Assembly (NCBI GenBank): GCA_019915015.1
Contig: JAHBBC010000025.1
Location: forward strand, 124,001 to 188,000
Direction of reading: 5' to 3'
Length of the DNA: 64,000 nucleotides
DNA from: Auriscalpium vulgare
Taxonomy: Eukaryota > Basidiomycota > Agaricomycetes > Russulales > Auriscalpiaceae
Below the pieces are notes generated by a model that ran no database searches, had not been told where the DNA came from, and saw nothing but the letters and a program-made list of their open reading frames with translations. The position numbers and the translations under genes are program-made. The first letter of the stretch is position 1. Each line of letters begins with the position of its first letter. Below, piece by piece: positions 56,458 to 64,000 of the stretch.

Positions 56458-59400
56458 CTAGTCCGTAATGTTAAGTACAAAGTCCTCGAACGCGGTCACA
56501 TCCTCTGCGCTACGCTCGTCGTATTCACTACTCATAGGCTCGGTAACTATGTCAGCTCGCACAGCTTCGGGCGCAGGGGTGATACCGGGACCACTAGCTA
56601 CCCTACCGACGCGCGTGCCTAAGTCACGGAGCCCGGTGTATCCGGGCAGAGCGAGAATCTTCTGCAGCCGAACCTCGTGGATTGCATTGACGGCACCGCG
56701 TATCTCCCATCGCCGAGTGAGTTCTGCAGCAAGCGGTGGGTCGGACAACGCACTGCGAGCAATGGCAGTGCGATAGTCCTCGGCTTCGTCGCGAAGATGT
56801 GTACGGACACGCCGAACCTCATTGTCGCAGCGCTGCAGCTCCTCGCGAGCTCGCAGGAGCTCGAGGTGCTGCCCGAGGAGGTCACGATGGGCAGGGTCGG
56901 TCCATGCCTCTTGGCGGACATCGGAGCGTGATTGGCGAAGGAGATCAAATTCTCCGAGGAAGCTGTACTCAACTATCTCCTTCCAGGAAAGCTCGGGGCG
57001 CGCGGGCGAAAGCTTGACAGCCTGGGTGTTGTAGCGTGTCAGCGCCGTGCGAATGGCCTTTGAGCGACGCTGGAGAGCCGTTGCAATGTGCGTCCGAAGC
57101 TTGTACCCTAGCAAAAGATTAGCTCAGTAGAATAAAATGCATGTGATGACGCACCCGTTCCGGCCATATTCAGCTTCGATAACTCAAACAGCCGCTGCAC
57201 GACAAGGCGCTCGAGGTCATCGAGTGCTTTGCGATAGGTGCGCTCGATGCTCTGCGCCTTGACGGCGAGGTATTCGGGGCTCGACTTGTCCCAGCGGCTG
57301 CCAATGAGTCCGAGCTGGTCCTCGATGGCGTCAAGCTGCAGCTCCTTCTTCTCGATCTTGCGCGCCTTGGTGTTGACCTTCCGGTTTGCAGCGATCATTT
57401 TCTTGTGTACGTCCGGCGTTGCTATGGTGTGGCGGAGCTGGCTGACCGCGGTGCGTGCGTCATCCCATTCAGTCCTAGACCCAGTCAGCGCGTGCCCATG
57501 CCCGAATTGTTGACAACTTGAATCCTACCGCGCAGCGTCAAGCTCGTCAAGAGCTTGAACGTACTGGAATCGGAGTGTCTCTGCAGGCGGCTCTTGACGA
57601 AGCCCGCCTAGGTAATCCTTCTCGGCTTGAATGTACCTGTCAAACGCTGCGTCGTCGATGCCAAGCTCCGCCTGGCGCGCGCGGATCTTCTCCGGGTAGT
57701 TTGTTGTAATGGCGAGCGCGCCTCGATAGTGGTTGTACAGATAGCGACCTACCATCATCAGTGAATTCGTGCAGTCTCGGGAATGATCGGACTTACTGAG
57801 ACTCGCGTACTTATCTTCATCCCAGAACGCGTAGTGCTGCTCGATACTTTGATGCCGGTGAAAAGCGTTCGCGTTGCGTGTGTTCCCGGCGACGGCATTT
57901 GACGCGTTGAAGATCCGCTCGCAGCCTTCAAAATTCGCCTGCCCCATGCCTGGAATATTCCGAGGATGCCAGTAGATCTGGCACCCTCGGTTGTGTGCGT
58001 GCCCGTGAAATGACCCAACGACGAGCTTGAATCGTTGGTCGGCTGCCCGTTTACCGAGAGAACTAGCTGCAAGGGTCTTCGAGAACGCGCATGCGATGTC
58101 GTATCCACACGCGATATCCGGGCCGTACACGTCCATCAGCTTGTTAACCATTGCCAACGGGTATTTGGCTCTGCGAAGGTGTGAGATGAGGTCATTATGA
58201 TGCAAAGACCACGTACAATTCGCCGCTCTTGATCATGTCGCACATGAGCAAGACATTGCCGTGTCGGCAAGCCACCAAGAAAATCCCACTCTCCGCAAAC
58301 ATTGCCCACATACGCTTGCGCTCTTCGGGGGCGGCGTTGGCCCATCGCTGTAGGCATTGCTCGGTCCCGTCAACAGTATTCATGTCTTCCCAGGCGCCGG
58401 CATCGTCGGCGTCGGCGTCGTCAGCCAGCGGAGCAGGGTCGGCAACTTTGCCCTGATTCTGATTCTAACAAATAAACGGTGTATCAGGATTAGTAAATAT
58501 GCGCAAAGAAGAAAGAGGCACGCACCAAGCTTCCCTTGACCTCATCCTTGAAGACATCGACGTCCTCCGGAGTTAGCCAGTAGTCGGATCGGGTCCTGCG
58601 GCCATCAAGGCGCTCCACTTGATTGCGGACGGACGCCTCTGTGCGTTTGAGGGAGTTATTGCCGTCCATCTCGCACATGAATGAGTAAATAAGCTCCGGC
58701 TCGTCGACCAACTTGTAGAAACACGCGGGGCAGGTGTTGTGAAGTCGCCAATTCGGAGTATCGCGTGCCAGAGCGACGTTGACGCGTTTACCAACGCGGT
58801 GCAGGATCTCCAGGTACGTATCGTAGGCGATGCTGAACTGCTCGCATAAGTACTCGCGATAGGGAACCTGTACCGCATGAGCCAATATATGTAACACAAA
58901 GGAAAAACAACGTACATTGTGCATATGGCACAGCGTGCGGACTTGAGCCTGGATGCTTACACGAGGGCAAGTGCGATGGCTCTGGCGGTAGTGCTCGAGT
59001 GTGCGGATGGAAACGGCAACTGTCGGTTGAAGAGGTGAGCAGCCGAGGAAGCCGGCGTGGATGATGGTGACGTTGGCGAAGACGTCGCCAGGTCCTGGGA
59101 CAAAAGTGCGGTTGCTACGATCTGTGTGTCTATCATTAGATATCAATGGTGCAAGGGGAGGAGGGTGCGCACCGAATAAATCAATCGTCTCGAGTACGAA
59201 ACGAGAGCCTTCCAGAGCGCCGCTGGCTGCTTCCTCCTGCGGCTGAAGGTCCGAGAATTTTGCACGTTCGCGATAGGCGAGGAATGCGTCGACTAGATTT
59301 TCGTACTGCATGGCCCATTGATTATTGCGACGCTCTACGCGGTCCCGACGCAGGCGGTGGTCCGTTCGACAGCTGGGTCTCGGGGTCAAATGCGGCAGGA

Positions 59401-59851
59401 AGTGAAGGTTAAATATACGTACTATATTGAGTCTGCCAGGTCATGGACAAAGGCAGATAAAACCTGGAACTCGCCGCCTTCGTGGCTGAACTCGAAGCCC
59501 TCTTCACCGGGGGGCACCGAGTGCAGTGCCTCTTGATAGTCATTGTCGTCATGACCGAGATCGTGGCTGAACGGTCCGTCGAGATCCATTGCGACTATGC
59601 CGTCGCGCTCCCGCTCACTCATAGCTAAATAGAACAATACCTTTCAGTACTGCGTGAATTATGAGACTTTATCGCGACGCACCTGCTATGTCCTGTGCTC
59701 TCTTCTTCCCCTCAGCCTTCTTCCGTTCCTGCTGCTTATGTGCCCTGAGGACCTCGTGGCTTGAGAACCCCGGTCGGTGGCGGATGGTGAGACATGACTT
59801 GGAGAGTCCCTTGGCCCTAGTGACGCTACGCTGGGGCTTCTGGGGAGCCAT
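56458..59851 (-). CDS. KDZ transposase with CxC1-like region
   Basis: Start ATG 59851 (MAPQKPQRSVTRAKGL), then MSERERDGIVAMDLDG and EFSHEGGEF (about 59470). The CxC1-like region (58490-59389) has NNQWAMQYENLVDAFLAY, FANVTIIHAGFLGCSPLQPT, HRTCPRVSIQAQVRTLCHMH, LARDTPNWRLHNTCPACFYK and EMDGNNSLKR. The catalytic core includes CGYDIACAFSKTL, LVVGSFHGHAHNRGCQIYWH, MGQANFEGCERIFNASN and FHRHQSIEQHYAFW (57525-58205). The helical C-terminus (56458-57400) ends TAFEDFVLNITD. Introns are about 50-70 nt. I found no internal stop. It differs in its cysteine region from the CxC2 type at 39231, so the two represent separate KDZ lineages. Confidence 0.9.
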
Positions 59852-59888
59852 GGTGCCAGGCGGGAAGGACTTAGGATACGCGCGATGA

Positions 59889-60199
59889 GTTTGTTGAGTG
59901 TCACGTGGGGGCGCGGCGGCAGCCGACGCTGCCGAGCGCTCCGGCCCCGTTCCGTTGTCCCGTCCCGCTCCCGCTCCCTTCCGCTCCGGGGGATCTGCCG
60001 CTGACAGCTGACGTCACGTTGACAGCTTCTTGATGCTTCTCGGCATCAACGAGATCTCAGGGAAAGGAGGGAAAGCGCTGGGGAGCTATTGTGCACGGTA
60101 ATGTGCAAAGGGGGACCGAGTGATTACATGCTTAGATTAGCGCGTCGACACGTACATACACCATGCTATATAAGGCGTGTAGTGTGGGATCGTGAGGTG
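59889..60199 (-). repeat. KDZ element right TIR
   Basis: 311 bp, inverse of 51881-52191, one mismatch. Ends CGTGAGGTG at 60199, followed by the target duplicate ATTAAATA (60200-60207). Confidence 0.95.
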
Positions 60200-60207
60200 A
60201 TTAAATA

Positions 60208-60277
60208 TATACCTGATCGGTCATGCATTGTAATGTATTGACCAATGGCTATCGGTATGTATTACTATTCAGTTACA
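60208..60277 (+). repeat. Conserved terminus of block 3
   Basis: TATACCTGATCGGTCATGCA to ATTCAGTTACA, homologous to 27614-27685 and the inverse of 38731-38803. Before the KDZ insertion it was joined to the 108-bp minisatellite at 51040-51872. CCGTC and CTGGTGAGGCATGG follow, similar to GGGAC and CTGGTGGGCAGG after block 1. Confidence 0.7.
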
Positions 60278-61901
60278 CCGTCTGGTGAGGCATGGTAGGG
60301 CCGGGGGCAGGGTCTGACGCGGGAGGAGCGGCAGAGGCGAGCGGCGAGAAGGGCGCAGCGGGAGCAACCGGAGGCACGGGGGAAGGAAGGCGAGAAGCGC
60401 GACCGACGAGAGGCATGACGGCGGCACTAAGCAGCGGGAGGGAAGAGGCGATGAGAGCCGACGAGGGTGGCGCGAGGAGGAGGCGCGAGGCAGGCCTGGC
60501 CGGCGCGGGAGAAGCGGCACGCGACGCGGGGGGAGCAGGGAGAGGGAGGCGGCGCGGCGGATCGAAGGGGCCAACCTGCGGCGAGATGAGGCCCCCGACA
60601 GGCGCAGGGAACGCGGGGTCGCCGAGCTGCTGCAGGGTCCGCCAGACCCAGTTCCGCTCAGCGACGATGCCGCGGGCCCGGGCGTCGAGCGTCGCGTAGT
60701 TGACGCTGATGGTGTTGAGCTCCTCCGTGAGCGCGTTGTAGGTCCGGAAAAGCTGCGGCGGGGAGTCGTAGCGGAGGATGGGGACGGTGCCGGCAGGGTC
60801 GGGGTGGTCGGCCCAGTCGAAGGCGGAGGACCGGGGACGGACATGGATGCCGGCAGGGTCGACATCCTGCGAGACTCCGTCGCTGCCCACCACGTAGAAG
60901 TGCGTCCCGCGGACACCGTCGTCGCACTTGTGGTGGCCCACGAAGCAGCGATGGCACTGGCGGCCGCTGACGTCCGTGAAGAAGCACGTGGGGTGGGAGT
61001 CCATCGTGGCGCAGCGGTAGCAGGGGGCGGAAGCCTGAGGGTCGGAGTGTGAGCGGCACAACACGACGGACAAGAAAAGGGCGACGTACCCGAAGGCGGC
61101 GGCCCGGGAAGGTGTCAGCGACGGGGATCTTGGCGCCCTTGACGGAGGTGGAAGGGTCGGCGGCGGGCGCGGGGGAGCCGGCCTCGGAAGAGGGGACAGT
61201 GGTGGCGGGCGGAGGCACAAGGGAGCCGGAGGGGACGTTGGCGGGGCGCTTGGAGCTGCGGACGGCTTTGCCCTTGCCCTTCGACTTGGCGGCGGCGGGG
61301 ACTGATCGGGGGGCGGGGAGTTTGGTGGCGCCGCGGGTGCGCTGCGCGACGGGCTCCTGCGGGTCCCCCGCCTCATCTAGCTCGTCGACCTCGGCCTCGG
61401 CGTCAGCCTCGGAGGGGGCGGACTCGCGGTTGCGCTTGGTGGGCGGCGGGGAAGCGCGGGCGGCGGCGCGGTGAGGCGTGGAGGAGACCGGGGGGCGGAC
61501 AGAAGGCGCGGGGAGGGCACTGTCGGCGCGGGCCCGCTTGCCAGCCTGACGGGAGAGGGGAGCGGCGACGGGAGTGGAGTAGGGGATGGCGGGTGAGGAC
61601 GGCGTGGGGGAGAGGCCGGAGGACGGCCAGGCGTCGACAACGGCGGACACGGCCCCGATCCTGTCCAGCACCTCGGACGGCGGGGGGTCTTCCCCCAACA
61701 CCTCAGCATAGGCGGACTGGACACAAGGGAGGGTCAGCAGAGCGTCGGGAGCGAGAGGCTGTGGGCACTCACCGTGGCCGACTCCCAGTTTGCGGCGAAC
61801 TCGCCGTAGTGGGCGGAGTCGACTGTGGGGAGGGAGGCGACAAGCGCTTCTACGGCGGACAGCCGTTTCCTGAGGTTGATCGGGCGGGAGAACGCAGACA
61901 T
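60273..61901 (-). CDS. Hypothetical protein with Zn2Cys6-like cysteine cluster
   Basis: Three exons by my reading. Exon 1 from ATG 61901 has MSAFSRPINLRKRLSAVEAL and FAANWESAT. Exon 2 has YAEVLGEDPPPSEVLDRIGA and a long Pro/Ala/Ser-rich charged stretch with EADAEAEVDELDEAGD and KSKGKGKAVRSSKRP. Exon 3 starts around 61037 with CYRCATMDSHPTC, then CHRCFVGHHKC: C-x2-C-x8-C-x9-C-x2-C-x6-C, close to a Zn2Cys6 spacing. It goes on with NALTEELNTISVNYATLDAR and a Pro/Ala-rich tail. The TAA stop (60273-60275) lies inside the conserved terminus of block 3. A common expanded family in mushrooms (recollection); function unknown, possibly DNA-binding. Confidence 0.65.
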
Positions 61902-62179
61902 GGCCAGGGAAGGGGGAGATAGGGAGAGGTGAGGGGAGGAAAGAGAGAGACGGAGAGGTCGAGGCGCAACGCGTCGCGTTAAGACGGGGCGCCGCGCCAG
62001 CGTGTGGGTTTTTGCTTCCGACGTGGAAGCAGAGCGGGCCCGCCGGGCCGCGACAGGTGCGGCGCTTACCTTCACACAGCTTAGCGAGCGTTCGCGCGCG
62101 AGTCAAGAAGAAGGGATAGGGAACGGAATGGCATTACTGGGCCCTAAGGGCGCCTTGGGCAAATTACAGGAATCGCTCG

Positions 62180-64000
62180 CTACGCGGGCGCACCAGACCC
62201 AGACGCGCCATTGGGCGCGGGAGTCCGGGCGCGGTTACCCCCATTCCTACGACCAGCCCGTCGACTCAGGGCATCAGGAGGCCTCGGGCCCACGACCTCA
62301 ACAAGGTTGGGGACCCCCCACGAGAACGCGATAGAGCCGCGGCGGATGACTCGGTGAGTAAGCGGCGGGAAGGGAAGGGCGGTAAGCATACGGCGCATAG
62401 GACCGGCACCGGCGAGGTGGTCGAGGACCGCGGCAACTTCGCAGGCATCGTACAGCAGCTTTCCCGCGGTGCCTTCGAGGCGAGTGACGGCGTGGCGCAG
62501 GTGGCTGGCGTTCAATTGGTCCGCCCAAACGAAGTCGCGAAGCTCCGCGACCAACTTGAGGCCGGGAACGAGATAGTCGGCGGCCTCACGGACGTTCGCA
62601 CGATGGGCAGCCTGCAACGAGGGACTCGCGGCCGCAAGGAAGTCGAGGACGCCAATGTCGCGGGGGTGGGTCATTCCGATCACGGCGCGGTTCAAGGGGA
62701 GCATGAGGGCCCCGACCAGCCCGTCGGCGTGGTCGAGGTCGTCACTCAAACGATCGAGGTCGTGAAGGAATAACTCGGCAACACGGGTGGCAAGGCCGTC
62801 GGGACGGGGGGCAAACTCGGGGCCGAACAGCGCTGCCAAGTTGACCTCGAAAGTTGCCCGGCCGTGAAGTTGGTGACGGTACAGCAACCAAACGGAGCGC
62901 TCCACCAGGTGGGCCAAGGAGTCCACATGGACCACGTGAGGAAGCAGAGCGACGCTGGGTGGCTGCCCCGGGGCGTTGTCCCCTCCGAACGGAATATTTC
63001 CTACGATATTCGCGCGAATGGGGGCGGTTTGTTTGTACGTTTTGGGAAAGCGCTCCGCTAGGTAGGAGAGCGTCGAGACGACGGTCATGGACGCGAGGGC
63101 CGGTAGGGTAAAATGCGACGTCTCGCGATGGTCCTGCTGAAAAGGGGGGAAGGAGCGAAGACAACGTCAGTACGAGGCCGGAATGAGGGAAAAGAGGGCC
63201 GCGGGACGACGCACCAATAGGTCGGAGATCTCCTGAAGCCAGGCGACGGCGGCCGCGGGAAATGAGGAAGCGTCGGCACCAGGCAAGGGCACCTCAACCG
63301 GATGTATCAACAGCTGGTACAGCCGGAAACGCGAAAACGCGCGGAGTAGGACGGCCTGCATGTGGAGGAGGTAGTCGGACGGACTGGGGCGTTGAGGGTT
63401 TTTGGAAAAGGCCATCGTCGCAGCCCCCTCATATAGGCGGCGCGAGTAGGGGAAGAGGCACACCATCGCGGCGTCGCGATACAGCGCGAAGACCAAAACA
63501 CGAGGGTCTCGCCGGAGTTCCGGCCAACGTGGGTTATCGCGACAGATCGCGACCCAGACGGAGCCTCCGGCATGGGCCCAGGAGCTTATCGCAAGGCATC
63601 GCGAAACGTGGCACAGGGACAGGGGGAAGCCGCACATGGCTCCTGGTTCCATTTCAATAGCTATGGAACATTCTACAGACATTGGCCCGGGAATATACCT
63701 ATTCCTCACGCTCCATCAGAAGCTCGATCACCTCTCCCTCCTCGACTTCTTCCGAGCTGGCGATGGGCGGCGGTATCTCCCCGGCGTAGGTAGGAGACGC
63801 GGAGGGGGCCGTCGGCGCTGGTACCGTGGGGTTCGCGGGGAAGGGAAGAGGGCCCGGCTGGTCCGAGGGATGGACTATGGCATCGAAGCCTAGGGGTATC
63901 TCAGCTATGGCTTGGGAGGAGGAGATGTGCGAGAGCCGCGCAGAACTGATCTGCTCGATGGCGCGAATTGAGGCCACGCTGATATCCTGGACCAGGAAGT
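62180..64000 (-). CDS. Hypothetical protein, partial, unknown function
   Basis: Minus-strand gene running off the right edge. From the left edge of the protein in view: an acidic segment EEVEEGEVIELLM (about 63720), then an exon at 63167-63690 with AGGSVWVAICRDNPRWPEL, DYLLHMQAVLLRAFSRFRLY and WLQEISDLLVRRPAALFS, and one at 62180-63140 with VSTLSYLAERFPKTYKQTAP, HVDSLAHLVERSVWLLYRH and DFLAAASPSLQAAHRANVRE, ending in a basic Arg/Gly-rich tail. No known domain recognised. It is upstream of the Cys-rich gene on the same strand, 279 bp away, and the two may form a pair. Confidence 0.6.

Larger units (their letters stand above)
51881..60199 (-). mobile_element. Complete KDZ DNA transposon (8319 bp)
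   Basis: Bounded by 311-bp terminal inverted repeats (51881-52191, 59889-60199) starting CACCTCACGATCCCACAC. I saw one mismatch (TCAATGTGACG versus TCAACGTGACG). A perfect 8-bp duplication ATTAAATA flanks it. Three genes lie inside, all on the minus strand: KDZ transposase with a CxC1-like region, a C-terminally membrane-anchored protein, and a companion protein known from other KDZ elements. Near-identical TIRs, an intact TSD and open genes indicate a recent, possibly still active insertion. It split terminal block 3. Confidence 0.93.

Noticed and set aside
60658..62106. 482-codon uninterrupted frame on the minus strand as one protein
   Set aside because: It reads through clear GT-AG introns and changes into Arg/Pro-rich frame; the three-exon model keeps the Cys cluster and better composition.

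Overview
The window looks like a transposable-element island from a mushroom-forming basidiomycete (Agaricomycetes). The protein families point there: Plavaka, Tnp2-like and KDZ transposases with CxC1/CxC2-like cysteine clusters, a fungal TET/JBP dioxygenase, and fungal Ty3/gypsy polyproteins. Introns are short (about 50-70 nt, GT-AG). The class is an inference; the species cannot be told. I see no clear housekeeping gene, tRNA, rRNA or CRISPR array.

Layout. 1-1247: partial unknown gene (-). 1477-13730: an intact 973-codon Plavaka transposase gene whose first intron holds a complete, very young Ty3/gypsy element (Gypsy-A, 2357-11269, nearly identical 1178-bp LTRs, 4-bp TSD). 14102-19893: an unknown gene and a Tnp2/EnSpm-like transposase, tail to tail. 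20262-20600: a palindrome-bounded short repeat. 21049-26484: a small basic-protein gene, an RNase H1 N-domain-like gene, and a broken copy of a large unrecognised gene. 26700-27685: an LTR- or terminus-like block with a minisatellite. 27686-38211: an old gypsy element (Gypsy-B) carrying a 1.94-kb CACTA-like foldback MITE, a second copy of the short repeat, and a solo LTR of Gypsy-A.

38731-39180: an inverted copy of the minisatellite/terminal block. 39231-44794: a KDZ transposase with a CxC2-like cluster, and upstream on the same strand a TET/JBP 5-methylcytosine dioxygenase gene with its Fe/2-oxoglutarate ligands present. 46582-50399: an intact second copy of the RNase H1 N-like plus large-gene module. 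51040-51780 and 60208-60277: a third minisatellite/terminal block, split by a complete 8.3-kb KDZ transposon (51881-60199) with 311-bp TIRs differing at one base and a perfect 8-bp TSD. That transposon carries three genes on one strand: transposase, a C-terminally membrane-anchored protein, and a conserved companion protein. 60273-64000: two unknown genes (-), the first with a Cys-rich cluster.

How it fits together. The likeliest systems of interest are the KDZ-TET/JBP pair, which joins a transposase to an enzyme that oxidises methylcytosine; the self-contained KDZ element; and a recurring cargo module (RNase H1 N-like gene, large unknown gene, minisatellite, conserved terminus) seen twice. 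Insertion order can be partly read from nesting: Plavaka and Gypsy-B are hosts, Gypsy-A and the 8.3-kb KDZ element are recent arrivals. Exon boundaries are my own reading of splice sites and frames.
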